Part shown: piece after piece, positions 9,659 through 18,726 of the stretch
How the letters are laid out: every line of letters begins with the position of its first letter
Numbering within the stretch: the first letter of the stretch is position 1
Source of the DNA: Oxalobacteraceae bacterium OTU3CINTB1
GTDB lineage: Bacteria; Pseudomonadota; Gammaproteobacteria; Burkholderiales; Burkholderiaceae_D
Direction: 5' to 3'
Length of the DNA: 64,000 bases
Assembly: GCA_024123955.1 (NCBI GenBank)
Contig: CP099652.1
Span: 1,674,001-1,738,000 of the forward strand
Made by a program: the position numbers and the translations under genes
Notes under the pieces: model-generated
Told to the model about the DNA's origin: nothing
Database searches by the model: none
Seen by the model: the letters and a program-made list of their open reading frames with translations, nothing else

Positions 9659-11245
9659 TTATTTCGCCGCGACGCGGTAATTATCAACCATCTTGTAACG
9701 CATCGCGTAGAGCGCGAACAACCCTGCCGTCAGCAGCGCGAAGCCGGCGAAGAAGAACATCTGGAACGCGATCGAACTCATACCGCTGGTGGCGATATGC
9801 GCGCTGACCGCGTCGTTCTTCACGCCCGAATTGACGATCAATACCCACAGGTTGCCGACCGTGACAGCCAGATACCAGAAGCTCAGGATGATGCCCTTCA
9901 TCGGCGCGGGGGCCTGGCTGTAGGCGAATTCCAGGCCGGTGGCCGACACCAGCACCTCGCCCAACGTCAGCAGCGCATACGGCAGCAATTGCCACAGGAT
10001 GGAGACCTTGTCGCCGCCGTCCATTTGCAGCTGAATGGCGCCGATCACGATCCACGCCGCGCCGGACAGCGCGATGCCCATGCCCATGCGGCGCAGCGGC
10101 GTCGGCGTGATGCCGATGGCGCGCATCAGCGGGAACAGCGCGATGTTATTCAATGGGATCAGCAGCATCACCAGGATCGGATTGATGGCCTGCATCTGCG
10201 CCGGCAGCAGGGTGAATTCCCAGCCGAAGATGGATAGCAGCGGGCTGTCCATGGCGTTGGCCTGCACGATCCAGGTCGACGCCTTCTGGTCGAACAGCGA
10301 CCAGAATGGCGTGATCATCGCGAACACGATCAGGATGCGCAGCACGGCGCGCACGCCTTCCACCGCGTCGTCGGTATGCAGGCCGCGCGCGCGCTCGAGC
10401 TGCATCGACACGCCGAAACCGCCGAACGCCAGCAATAGCACCAGCGCGGTACAGGCGGCGATCACAAAGCCCCACTGCGGCGACATGCACAGCGACAGCA
10501 CCGCGCCGGCCGCGCCGATGCCGGCGACGATCAGGCCCGGACGCGATTTGCCCGGCGCCTTGGCGAACAACGCGGTGCGCGCGACGCTGCTGAACGAATC
10601 CGGATTGGGCGCGGCCGGCGGCACGTGCACGTATTTTTTGCGGCCGATCCAGAACACCAGCGTGGCGATGGCCATCAGGATGCCGGGAATGCCGAAGGCC
10701 ACGGCCGGGCCGTAGTCGCGCAACATCACCGGCATCAGCAGCGAGGCGAAGAACGAGCCGAAGTTGATGATCCAGTAGAAGGCGTCGAACACCAGTTTGG
10801 CGCGGTTCTTGTTGGTCTGGTCGAACTGGTCGCCGACGAAGGCCACCACCAGCGGCTTGATGCCGCCCGAGCCGAACGCGATCAGCGCCAGGCCGAAATA
10901 GAATCCCTTGAGATTGTCCTCGAAGATCGCAAGGCAGGCGTGGCCCGCCACATAAATCAAACTAAACCAGAACACGGTCTTGTATTTGCCGAAAAAGCGG
11001 TCGGCCAGCCAGCCGCCCAGCAGCGGGAAAAAGTACACACCGATGACGAAGGTATGGAAGACGTGCTTGGCCTCGGCGGTGCGGTCTTCCATCGGAATGA
11101 ACAGCAAAAGCGTGCTTAGAAGAAACGGCGTGAGGATGTTGCGCATGCCGTAAAAGCTGAAACGCTCGCAGCCTTCGTTGGCGATGATGTAGGGAATTTG
11201 TCGGGGCATCGGCCCGTTGCCGTTGGCGATAGCGCTGCTGGTCAC
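9659..11245 (-). CDS. POT (PTR2) family proton-coupled transporter
   Basis: A 528-residue inner-membrane transporter with about 12-14 hydrophobic segments. The N-terminus has the ExxER-type motif in NEGCERFSFYGMR, then GGWLADRFFGKYKTVFW and FGSGGIKPLVVAFVGDQF, the two PTR2 signatures. The family imports di- and tripeptides with protons; some members carry other solutes. The start is a GTG with AGGAGA seven bases upstream. A palindrome identical in arms and spacing to that before the pullulanase lies 22 bases upstream, so it may belong to the same starch-related regulon; whether it then carries peptides or something else is open. Confidence 0.9.
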   Translation of the reverse strand: MTSSAIANGNGPMPRQIPYIIANEGCERFSFYGMRNILTPFLLSTLLLFIPMEDRTAEAKHVFHTFVIGVYFFPLLGGWLADRFFGKYKTVFWFSLIYVAGHACLAIFEDNLKGFYFGLALIAFGSGGIKPLVVAFVGDQFDQTNKNRAKLVFDAFYWIINFGSFFASLLMPVMLRDYGPAVAFGIPGILMAIATLVFWIGRKKYVHVPPAAPNPDSFSSVARTALFAKAPGKSRPGLIVAGIGAAGAVLSLCMSPQWGFVIAACTALVLLLAFGGFGVSMQLERARGLHTDDAVEGVRAVLRILIVFAMITPFWSLFDQKASTWIVQANAMDSPLLSIFGWEFTLLPAQMQAINPILVMLLIPLNNIALFPLMRAIGITPTPLRRMGMGIALSGAAWIVIGAIQLQMDGGDKVSILWQLLPYALLTLGEVLVSATGLEFAYSQAPAPMKGIILSFWYLAVTVGNLWVLIVNSGVKNDAVSAHIATSGMSSIAFQMFFFAGFALLTAGLFALYAMRYKMVDNYRVAAK

Positions 11246-11266
11246 GTAGTTTCTCCTAAAATTTGT

Positions 11267-11279
11267 GTAGTTTGACTAC
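11267..11279. promoter_or_regulatory. Palindromic operator candidate upstream of the POT transporter
   Basis: GTAGT-TTG-ACTAC, the same 5-3-5 inverted repeat as at 7494-7506 with different centre bases, in the 206-base gap shared with the divergent GH13 gene. Only the arms are kept, as expected for a dimeric repressor site. Confidence 0.6.
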
Positions 11280-11451
11280 TCATTTTTGTTTTATGAATTC
11301 CGATAAAAACTCATAACTAATTGATTTATATGAATTAATTGTGATAATTCCAAATCTTGTACACGATTGAAAAAAACAATATCGTGATGTATATTCTCTA
11401 CAAACTCATCCGCGCGCCTTCCACGACACGCAGCCAACCCCGGATTCTCTT

Positions 11452-13089
11452 ATGACTAAGCAACTAACTCAAGTTTCCCCGCACATTAAAGACTGGTATC
11501 GCGAGGCCATCATCTATCAGGTCTACCCGCGCAGCTTCCTGGATACCAACGGCGACGGCATCGGCGATATGCCCGGGATTACGGCAAAGCTGGACTATAT
11601 CGCATCGCTGGGCGTGGACATCGTCTGGATTTCGCCATTTTTCAAATCGCCGATGAAGGACTTCGGCTACGACATTTCCGATTACTGCGACGTTGATCCG
11701 ATGTTCGGCACCCTGGCCGACTTCGACGTTATGATCGCCAAGGCGCATAGCCTGGGCCTGAAGATCATGATCGACCAGGTGATGGCGCACACCGCCGAAG
11801 AACATCCGTGGTTCAAGGAGAGCCGCGCGAGCCGCGACAATCCTAAATCCGACTGGTACGTGTGGTCCGATCCCGCGCCGGACGGCAACCCGCCGAACAA
11901 CTGGATGTCGGTGTTCGGCGGCTCGTCGTGGCAGTGGGACACGCGCCGTCGTCAATACTATTTACATAATTTCCTCGTCAGCCAGCCGCAGCTCAACTTC
12001 CACAACCCGCAAGTGCAGCAAGCGCACCTCGACGCACTGCGCTTCTGGCTCGAACGCGGCGTCGACGGCATCCGCCTGGACGCGTCGAACTTCCACTTCC
12101 ACGACCCTGAACTGCGCAGCAATCCGCCGGCCGTCAACCGCGACACCGCCACCGTGTCGGATGTGAACCCATACGGCATGCAGGCCCACGTCTACGACAA
12201 GAGCCGTCCGGAGAACCTGCCGTTCCTGCAAAAGCTGCGCACCCTGCTGAACGAATACCAGGCGGTGTCGATCGGCGAAGTGGGCGCCGACGATTCGCTG
12301 GCTGTCATGGCCGAATACACCGCCGGCGGCGACAAGCTGCACATGGCCTACAGCTTCAACCTGTTGGTTCCTACCTGTTCGTCGCATTACATCCGCAAAC
12401 AGGTGGAGCAGTTCGAGGCGCGCGTGAAGGGCGGCTGGGCCTCGTGGTCGGTCGGTAACCACGACGTGCAGCGCGTCGCCACGCGCTGGGGCGGGCCGGG
12501 CGCGCCGAAGGCGTTCGCCAAGATGATCCTGGCGATGCAGTTGTCGCTCAAGGGCACGCCGTGCCTGTACCAGGGCGACGAGCTGGCGTTCGCCGAGGCG
12601 GACGTGCCGTTCGAACTGCTGCAGGACCCGTACGGCATCACCTTCTGGCCGGAGTTCAAGGGCCGCGACGGCTGCCGCACGCCGATGGCGTGGACCGGAG
12701 AAGCCGATGGCGGCTTCACCACCGGCATGCCATGGCTGCCGGTGTCGCCGGACCATATCGCCAAGGCGGCGGCGTTGCAGGAGTCGGATGCCGAATCGTC
12801 GCTGGCGTTCACGCGCAAGTTCATCGCCTGGCGCCGCAAGCTGCCGCAGCTCACGCGCGGCGGCATCCAGTTCTTCGACACGCCGGAGCCGGTGCTGGCG
12901 CTGCGCCGCGATGCCGACGGCGAGCGCGGGATCATCGCTGTGTTCAATCTTGGCGGGGAACCGGTCAGCTTCACGTTACCGCAAGTAGCGGGCGCCGAAC
13001 AGATGGAAGGTTACGACCTGCCTGGAACGGTGGACGGCAGCCAGGTGCAATTGCCAGCCTTCGGCGCCTGGTTCGGCTACGCAAAATAA
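11452..13089 (+). CDS. Alpha-glucosidase, GH13 (subfamily 23 type)
   Basis: Cytoplasmic alpha-glucosidase that would release glucose from maltose, isomaltose or short alpha-glucans. The 545-residue protein starts directly with the catalytic barrel (WYREAIIYQVYPRSFLDTNGDGIGD). The catalytic triad is visible: nucleophile Asp210 in GIRLDASNF, acid/base Glu276 in SIGEVGA and Asp338 in VGNHDVQR. There is no signal peptide. It is followed by the glucokinase fusion gene, which fits phosphorylation of the released glucose. No strong ribosome site precedes the ATG. The substrate linkage (alpha-1,4 or alpha-1,6) is not certain. Confidence 0.93.
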   Translation: MTKQLTQVSPHIKDWYREAIIYQVYPRSFLDTNGDGIGDMPGITAKLDYIASLGVDIVWISPFFKSPMKDFGYDISDYCDVDPMFGTLADFDVMIAKAHSLGLKIMIDQVMAHTAEEHPWFKESRASRDNPKSDWYVWSDPAPDGNPPNNWMSVFGGSSWQWDTRRRQYYLHNFLVSQPQLNFHNPQVQQAHLDALRFWLERGVDGIRLDASNFHFHDPELRSNPPAVNRDTATVSDVNPYGMQAHVYDKSRPENLPFLQKLRTLLNEYQAVSIGEVGADDSLAVMAEYTAGGDKLHMAYSFNLLVPTCSSHYIRKQVEQFEARVKGGWASWSVGNHDVQRVATRWGGPGAPKAFAKMILAMQLSLKGTPCLYQGDELAFAEADVPFELLQDPYGITFWPEFKGRDGCRTPMAWTGEADGGFTTGMPWLPVSPDHIAKAAALQESDAESSLAFTRKFIAWRRKLPQLTRGGIQFFDTPEPVLALRRDADGERGIIAVFNLGGEPVSFTLPQVAGAEQMEGYDLPGTVDGSQVQLPAFGAWFGYAK

Positions 13090-13094
13090 GAGCG

Positions 13095-13115
13095 ACGGCG
13101 GCGATTTGCCGCCGT
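13095..13115 (+). terminator. Hairpin between the alpha-glucosidase and glucokinase genes
   Basis: ACGGCGGC-GATTT-GCCGCCGT gives a perfect 8-bp stem six bases after the stop. No T tract follows, so it may attenuate or stabilise the transcript rather than end it. Confidence 0.4.
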
Positions 13116-13198
13116 TACCTCTGAGTTGCTCGTACTTACCTTCTTAACACCAGATATTTCGGGTATGCTTCCGCCAACTGTTTTGACTGAATCGAACG

Positions 13199-15073
13199 AT
13201 GAAACAAGCTGAAGTAGACCAAAAACTCAACCGCACGGCGTTCGCCGACGGCCCGCGCCTGCTGGCCGACATCGGCGCGACGCACGCGCGCTTCGCTTTG
13301 CAAACGGCCCCCGGCGAATTCCGCGCCGTGCGTGTGCTCAAGTGCGACGACTTTAGCGACATCGTCGCCATGCTGCGATCGTACCTGTCCGACCACGCCG
13401 ACATCACCTTGAACCACGCCGCGCTGGCGGTGGCCAATCCGGTCAGCGGCGACCATGTGCGCATGACCAACCGCGATTGGGAATTCTCCACCGACGAAGT
13501 GCGGCGCGCGCTCGGCCTGCACACTTTATTAGTGGTGAACGACTTCACGGCGCTGGCGATGTCGTTGCCGGGCCTGAAACCGGCGGATCTGATGCAGGTG
13601 GGCGGCGGCAAGCCGGCCTCGAACTCCGTCATCGGCGTGCTGGGACCGGGCACCGGCCTTGGCGTCTCGGGCGTGATCCCGACCGTCGACGGCTTCGTCA
13701 CGCTCGGCTCCGAGGGCGGCCACACCAACTTCGCCCCTGCCGACGAACGCGAATATTCGATCCTGCAGTACGCGTGGCAGACGTGGTCGCACGTCTCGAC
13801 CGAGCGCCTGATCTCCGGCCCCGGCATGGAAATCATCTACCGCGCCATCGCCAAGCGCAATGGCCGCCAGGTGCGCGACCTGACCTCGCAGGAGATTATG
13901 GCCGGCGCGCTGACCGACAAGGATCCGCTGTGCCTTGAGGTGCTGGAGTGCTTCTGCGCGATGCTGGGCGGCGCCACCGCCAACCTGGCCGTCACGCTGG
14001 GCGCGTTCGGCGGCATGTTCATCGGCGGCGGCATCGTGCCGCGCATGGGGGAGTGGTTCGCCTCGTCGCCGTTCCGTTCGCGCTTCGAGGCCAAGGGCCG
14101 CTTCACCAGCTACCTGTCGGAGATTCCGACGTACGTCATCACGACGCCGAATCCGGCCTTCTACGGGGTGGCGACGATCTTGTCCGAGCACCTGCGCGGA
14201 CGCAGCGGCGCCAATACGTTGATGGAGCGCGTGCAGCATCTGCAGCACGAGCTGACGCCGGCCGAGCAGCGCGTGGCGCAGCTGGTGCTGGAGCAGCCGC
14301 GCCTTGTGCTCAACGAGCCGATCGCCGACATCGCGCGCCTGGCGGAGGTGAGCCAGCCGACGGTGATCCGTTTCTGCCGCTCGCTCGGTTTCCTCGGCCT
14401 GGCCGATTTCAAACTGAAGTTCGCCAGCAGCCTGACGGGCGCGATCCCGGTGCGTCACAGCCAGGTGCGCGTCAGCGACAGCACGCACGACTTGAGCGCC
14501 AAGGTCATCGACAATACTGTTTCCGCGATTCTGAAATTCCGCGACCAGCTGGACGTGCGCTCGCTGGACAAGGCGATCGCGCTGGTGGCCAAGGCCAAGC
14601 GGGTCGAGTTTTACGCGATGGGCAATTCGCGCGTGGTGGCGCTGGATGGCCAGCACAAGTTCTTCCGCTTCCGCATTCCGACGTCGGCCTACGGCGATTC
14701 GCACTTGTTGACGTTGGCGGCCGAGCTGCTCAATCCGGGCGACGTGGTGATCGCCATTTCCAACTCGGGCAAGCTGCCGGACCTGCTCGAAGCGGTCGAC
14801 GCGGCGCGCGCGGCGGGTGCCGACGTCATCGCCATCACCGCCAGCAACTCGCCGCTGGCGAAGAAGGCCAGCGTCTGCCTGGCGGTCGATCACACGGAGG
14901 ACAGCACCACGTTCCTGTCGATGATCTCGCGCATCTTGCAGCTGCTGCTGATCGACATCCTGTCGGTGGGCATCTCGCTCGACACGCAGAACTCGCGCGT
15001 GGTGGTGCAGCAAAAAGCCAAGAGCGGCGAAACCGACAACCGGCGCCTGCTGATCTCCCACCTCGACAGCTAA
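13199..15073 (+). CDS. glk: Bifunctional glucokinase / RpiR-family transcriptional regulator
   Basis: A 624-residue fusion. The first half (about residues 18-340) is an ATP-dependent glucokinase: LLADIGATHARFAL (phosphate loop), AVANPVSGDHVRMTN, VVNDFTALA (catalytic Asp), GPGTGLGV and SEGGHTNFAP. The second half is an RpiR regulator: HTH segment with LTPAEQRVAQLVLE and EVSQPTVIRFCRSLGFLGLADFK, then a SIS sugar-phosphate domain (VEFYAMGNSRVVALD, VIAISNSGKLPDLLEA, VIAITASNSPLAKKA). RpiR proteins of this type (HexR-like) control Entner-Doudoroff and central sugar genes and sense phosphorylated ketodeoxy acids; here sensing is inferred. Fusions of this kind are known in Burkholderiales. A clear terminator follows. 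Confidence 0.95.
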   Translation: MKQAEVDQKLNRTAFADGPRLLADIGATHARFALQTAPGEFRAVRVLKCDDFSDIVAMLRSYLSDHADITLNHAALAVANPVSGDHVRMTNRDWEFSTDEVRRALGLHTLLVVNDFTALAMSLPGLKPADLMQVGGGKPASNSVIGVLGPGTGLGVSGVIPTVDGFVTLGSEGGHTNFAPADEREYSILQYAWQTWSHVSTERLISGPGMEIIYRAIAKRNGRQVRDLTSQEIMAGALTDKDPLCLEVLECFCAMLGGATANLAVTLGAFGGMFIGGGIVPRMGEWFASSPFRSRFEAKGRFTSYLSEIPTYVITTPNPAFYGVATILSEHLRGRSGANTLMERVQHLQHELTPAEQRVAQLVLEQPRLVLNEPIADIARLAEVSQPTVIRFCRSLGFLGLADFKLKFASSLTGAIPVRHSQVRVSDSTHDLSAKVIDNTVSAILKFRDQLDVRSLDKAIALVAKAKRVEFYAMGNSRVVALDGQHKFFRFRIPTSAYGDSHLLTLAAELLNPGDVVIAISNSGKLPDLLEAVDAARAAGADVIAITASNSPLAKKASVCLAVDHTEDSTTFLSMISRILQLLLIDILSVGISLDTQNSRVVVQQKAKSGETDNRRLLISHLDS

Positions 15074-15094
15074 GCGCGAAACGGCAGCAATCCC

Positions 15095-15126
15095 AAAGGC
15101 AGACCTTTATGGTCTGCCTTTTTTTT
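15095..15126 (+). terminator. Rho-independent terminator after the glucokinase-RpiR gene
   Basis: AGGCAGACC-TTTAT-GGTCTGCCT is a perfect 9-bp stem followed by a run of T to 15126. Confidence 0.92.
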
Positions 15127-15168
15127 CGCCTGTTACAAATCGAAACTTGAAGTCTTCCAAAAATACGC

Positions 15169-15210
15169 TAAGATATATCTTAATAAGTTATATCTTAACT
15201 TGTTATATCT
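15169..15210. promoter_or_regulatory. Triple 15-bp-period repeat, likely PadR autoregulatory operator
   Basis: TATATCT occurs at 15174, 15189 and 15204, exactly 15 bases apart. The first copy is part of the perfect palindrome TAAGATATATCTTA (15169-15182), the second of AAGTTA-TATCT-TAACTT (15185-15201). The block ends directly before the ribosome site of the PadR gene, so a bound regulator would block its transcription. Confidence 0.65.
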
Positions 15211-15226
15211 GAAGAAGGAGTCCCAA

Positions 15227-15754
15227 ATGTTTCGATTCTCACATCATTCACACCATCCCCATGCGGCACATGGTCCACACCACGGCGGTGGCGGCGGCCG
15301 CGGCCGCGGTCCAAAAATGTTCGATGCCGGCGCCATGCGCTATATCGTGTTGCAATTGATTTCGGAAAAGCCGCGCCATGGCTACGAGATCATCAAGGAG
15401 CTGGAGCAGCGTTCCGGCGGCGGCTATACGCCCAGCCCGGGCGCCATCTATCCGCTGCTGTCGATGCTGCTCGATATGGGCCATGTCGCCGCCACGCCCG
15501 ACGGCAACAAGAAGCTGCACGCGATCACGCCGGAAGGCGAGGCCTTCCTGGCCGAGAACCGCCAGTTCGTCGATGCCATCGTGGCCCGCATGAGCGATCC
15601 GGCCGAGTCGCGCGACGACTTGCGCACGATCATGCATGAGCTCAAGCACGCGGTCATCGCCCAGGGACAGGAAAACCATCCGAGTGCCGCCAAACTGGAG
15701 CACATCCGGGCGATCCTGCGCCGCACGACCGCCGAGATCCTGGCGCTGGAGTGA
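15227..15754 (+). CDS. PadR-family regulator with His/Gly-rich N-terminus (YqjI-like)
   Basis: Transcriptional repressor, 175 residues. The N-terminal 35 residues carry a His-rich stretch (FRFSHHSHHPHAAHGPHH) and then Gly/Arg repeats; the PadR winged helix follows (MRYIVLQLISEKPRHGYEIIKELE, GAIYPLLSMLLDMG) and a C-terminal dimerisation helix. E. coli YqjI has the same layout and responds to nickel and iron, so a metal signal is a reasonable inference. The ATG at 15227 is chosen over 15200 because GAAGGAG lies six bases before it. The gene ends two bases before the MFS transporter start, so both form one unit behind the repeat operator at 15169-15210. Confidence 0.88.
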   Translation: MFRFSHHSHHPHAAHGPHHGGGGGRGRGPKMFDAGAMRYIVLQLISEKPRHGYEIIKELEQRSGGGYTPSPGAIYPLLSMLLDMGHVAATPDGNKKLHAITPEGEAFLAENRQFVDAIVARMSDPAESRDDLRTIMHELKHAVIAQGQENHPSAAKLEHIRAILRRTTAEILALE

Positions 15755-15756
15755 GC

Positions 15757-17019
15757 ATGACCACTCCAGCCGCGCTCACCCTGGCCCCGGCGCGCGAGCG
15801 CCTGGTCCTGTGGCTGCTGGCGCTGATCCAATTCACCGTCATCATGGATTTCATGGTGATGATGCCACTGGCGCCGCAGCTGATGCAGGCGTTCACGATC
15901 ACGCCGGCCGCCGTCTCCGGCGCGGTGTCGGCCTACGCCTGGTGCGCCGGCCTGTCCGGCCTGCTGGCGGCGATGTATATCGACCGCTTCGACCGCAAAC
16001 AGCTGCTGCTGTGGATGTTCGCGCTGTTCACCTTGTCCAACCTGGCGTGCGCCATCGCCCCCAATTTCCATGTGCTGGTGTTGTCGCGGGCCTTCGCCGG
16101 CGTGACCGGCGGGGTGCTGGGCGCGATGGTCATGGCCATCATCGGCGACCTGATTCCTGCCCACCGGCGCGGCGCGGCCACCGGCGTCGTGATGACGTCG
16201 TTCAGCCTGGCGGCGGTGGTCGGCGTGCCGACCGGCGTGATGCTGGCGGCGCACTTCGGCTGGGCGTCGCCGTTCTACCTGCTGGTGCTGTTCTCGCTGG
16301 TGATCTGGGGCCTTGGGGCGCGGACCTTGCCGTCCATTACGGGCCATCTGACGCGGCGCGTGCCGCTGTCGGCCGTGCTGCCGAATCTGATCGGCCTGTA
16401 CCGTGTACCCAACCACCTGAAGGCGTTCGCGCTGTCGTTCGTCAACATGACGACAGGGATGCTGGTGATTCCGTTCATTTCACCGGTGCTGGTGAATAAC
16501 CTGGGTGTGAAGCCGGCCGAGATCACCTATGTGTATCTTGCCGGCGGGTTGGCCACGCTGGTCAGCGCGCGCATGGTGGGCAAATGGTCGGACCGCGCCG
16601 GCGCGCAAAAGGTGTACCGCTATCTGGCGCTGCTGTCGGTGCTACCGATGATGTTCGTGACGCACATGCCAGCCATGCCGCTGGTCGCGGTGATCCTGTT
16701 CTTCCCGTTCTTTATGACGGCTGTGTCCGGACGCACCATTCCGCTGCAGGCACTGATGACCACCGTGCCGGACCCGTCCAAACGCGGCGCTTTCCTCAGC
16801 GCGAACTCGGCAATCCAGCAGCTCGGCAGCGGCGTTGGCGCCTTGCTGGGCGGCCTGACCCTGCATACGGACGCGGCCGGCCACATCCTCGGCTATGGCT
16901 GGAACGGCTGGATCGCCGCCGGGCTGACGGTGTTCTCGGTGCTGTGGGTGGGGAAGGTGGCGAGCGCAGTGGAGGCGACCCCGGCAAAACCGGCGCCGCA
17001 AGAGCAGAAGGTCGCCTAA
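15757..17019 (+). CDS. MFS transporter (drug/metabolite:H+ antiporter type)
   Basis: Inner-membrane major facilitator with 12 predicted helices, 420 residues from the ATG at 15757; a GTG at 15751 overlapping the PadR stop is an alternative start. The motif A region reads GLLAAMYIDRFDRKQLLLW and FSRAFAGVTGG-like residues (SRAFAGVTGGVLGAMVMAI) follow, as in 12-helix efflux proteins of the AraJ/CmlA type. It is coupled to a His-rich PadR regulator, a pairing usual for inducible exporters. The substrate is unknown. Confidence 0.87.
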   Translation: MTTPAALTLAPARERLVLWLLALIQFTVIMDFMVMMPLAPQLMQAFTITPAAVSGAVSAYAWCAGLSGLLAAMYIDRFDRKQLLLWMFALFTLSNLACAIAPNFHVLVLSRAFAGVTGGVLGAMVMAIIGDLIPAHRRGAATGVVMTSFSLAAVVGVPTGVMLAAHFGWASPFYLLVLFSLVIWGLGARTLPSITGHLTRRVPLSAVLPNLIGLYRVPNHLKAFALSFVNMTTGMLVIPFISPVLVNNLGVKPAEITYVYLAGGLATLVSARMVGKWSDRAGAQKVYRYLALLSVLPMMFVTHMPAMPLVAVILFFPFFMTAVSGRTIPLQALMTTVPDPSKRGAFLSANSAIQQLGSGVGALLGGLTLHTDAAGHILGYGWNGWIAAGLTVFSVLWVGKVASAVEATPAKPAPQEQKVA

Positions 17020-17022
17020 GCG

Positions 17023-17592
17023 CTACCCATCGATGTTGATGCGCTTTTCCGGATGCTTTTCCCGGCGCCAGCGCGCGAGGCTGATGACTTCGTCGTTGGT
17101 GGCGTCTTCGACCAGGATCTCGTCGTCGCTCGACGAGACCAGGAAGCTTTCCCAGCGCTGCGCCGATTCGGCGCTGTTTTCGACAAAGCTGAACTGCCAG
17201 TAGCTTTTGCCGTTGAGCTTGCGCGGCGTCGGATCGTATTCGATCAGCGCGCCGCGCACTTTTCCGCCGGAGCTTTTCTCCAGCATCGACGACCACTGTT
17301 GCAGTTCCGGCAGCGCCATCAGCGCGGCCGACGCTTGTTCCTTGGTGCGGGTGGCCTTGGGTTCGGCCTGGGCGGCCGGTTCGCTGGCGGCCGGACGCGG
17401 CGCGGCGGCGCGCGGCGCCTTGCTGGCCGGCGGCGCCTTGCTGGCGACGACCGGCTCGGCCGGCTTGACCGGCGCCGGCGGCACCGCCACCGGCGTCGTG
17501 TTGTTGAGATAGACACCCACGCCGACGGCCAGCGCGACGGCGGCGGCGCCGGCGATGGCCAGGGTACGGGGGGACGGAGAGCGAGATGCCAT
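17023..17592 (-). CDS. Membrane-anchored hypothetical protein with Ala/Pro-rich linker
   Basis: A 189-residue protein with an N-terminal hydrophobic segment (TLAIAGAAAVALAVGVGVYL, residues about 10-29), an 80-residue Ala/Pro/Lys linker, and a compact C-terminal domain of about 95 residues (ALPELQQWSSML, GKSYWQFSFVENSAESAQRWESFLV). It probably spans the envelope from an inner-membrane anchor. No family is recognised. It converges on the MFS gene with a gap of three bases. Confidence 0.75.
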   Translation of the reverse strand: MASRSPSPRTLAIAGAAAVALAVGVGVYLNNTTPVAVPPAPVKPAEPVVASKAPPASKAPRAAAPRPAASEPAAQAEPKATRTKEQASAALMALPELQQWSSMLEKSSGGKVRGALIEYDPTPRKLNGKSYWQFSFVENSAESAQRWESFLVSSSDDEILVEDATNDEVISLARWRREKHPEKRINIDG

Positions 17593-17672
17593 AAGGGATA
17601 GCCTGGACTATTTTGTTGACGGCCATACTAAACCAAAGGCATCCATCGGGCAACTTCAACCCTCCAGTTCGC

Positions 17673-18470
17673 CTATGAAAGGGCGTGTTTTTGCAGGAAA
17701 CAGCAGATATTGGGCGTCAACATGCCCGGTGCGATGCCCAGCCGGCGCGCCAGCCACAGTACCGGTTGCAGGCTGCGGACGTCGGCGCCGCCGCGCAACC
17801 GCGAGCGCAGCAGGAAATTATCGGGGTCGGCGGTGTCCAGATTGTCGTAGTGGGGGCCAAAGCCGCGCCGCATCGCCCACGGCCAGACGCCGCGTGGCAG
17901 CGACTTGCCGAGCACACGGTCGATCCAGCGCGGCAGGTAATTGACCAGCCAGCGCCCGCTGTGCGCCTCGCGCGGCCAGAGCCGGTTGCTCGATCCGGTC
18001 AGCAAGATCAGCCCGCCCGGCGCGAGCACGCGGTCGAGCTCGCGCTGCACGGCCGGCAACTCGGCCGGCGCCACGTATTCGAGCACGCTGTTGCAGGCGA
18101 TCAGGTTGAACTGGCCGTCGGCGAAGGGTAGCCGGCGCGAGTCGGCGACGTGGGAGAAATCGATGTTGTCGATGCCGTAGCGCGCGGCGTTGAGGCGCGC
18201 CAGCGCGACCCAGTCGGCCGAATCGTCGGTGGCGCTGACCTTGGCGCCCAGGTAGGAAAACAGAATGGCCGAGGCGCCGATGTTGCAGCCGAATTCGAGG
18301 ATCTGCATGTCCGGCAGGCGCAGCGGCATCACGTCCAGTACCATGCGTAGCTGATCCCATTCATAATCGACCTTGCCGCCGACCCAGGGGTCGCGCGGCT
18401 TGAGCCCGAGCTGGCCCGCCAGGGTGTCGAAATCTTGCTGTTTGGTATGTTGCGTGGGGGCGCAGTCCAT
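17673..18470 (-). CDS. Class I SAM-dependent methyltransferase
   Basis: A 265-residue cytoplasmic methyltransferase of the Methyltransf_11/25 kind. Motif I is ILEFGCNIGASAILFSYLG, followed by VSATDDSADWVALAR (acidic residue binding the SAM ribose), IDFSHVADSRRLPFADGQFNLIACNSVLEYV and a post-motif LDRVLAPGGLILLTGS. The substrate is unknown; the C-terminal region (WLVNYLPRWIDRVLG) resembles methyltransferases near cell-surface glycan genes. The frame reaches 18581, but AGGAGG seven bases before the ATG at 18470 identifies the start. Confidence 0.87.
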   Translation of the reverse strand: MDCAPTQHTKQQDFDTLAGQLGLKPRDPWVGGKVDYEWDQLRMVLDVMPLRLPDMQILEFGCNIGASAILFSYLGAKVSATDDSADWVALARLNAARYGIDNIDFSHVADSRRLPFADGQFNLIACNSVLEYVAPAELPAVQRELDRVLAPGGLILLTGSSNRLWPREAHSGRWLVNYLPRWIDRVLGKSLPRGVWPWAMRRGFGPHYDNLDTADPDNFLLRSRLRGGADVRSLQPVLWLARRLGIAPGMLTPNICCFLQKHALS

Positions 18471-18726
18471 GGAACCTCCTGAAAGTGAATGCGTCTCAAC
18501 TATAGGAGGCTCGTTGCCGGGACTGCTTGTCGCAGCGCAAACGGGCCGGTTGCCATGCAGCCGCCGCCGAAACGCATGCATGGCGGATCTACGTATTTCC
18601 GGAGAAGGTTTAAACTTTCGTTGGGGTGTCTATATTATTTTGGTATCAGTTGCGCGAGATAATTCATTGGCGGCACTATAGCCATTTTTGTACCATCTTC
18701 GCAGTATAAGAAAAGGACTCTGACTA

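Noticed and set aside
11340..11451. A third GTAGT-N3-ACTAC site before the alpha-glucosidase gene
   Set aside because: Only a partial CTACAAACTC half-site is seen; no palindrome.
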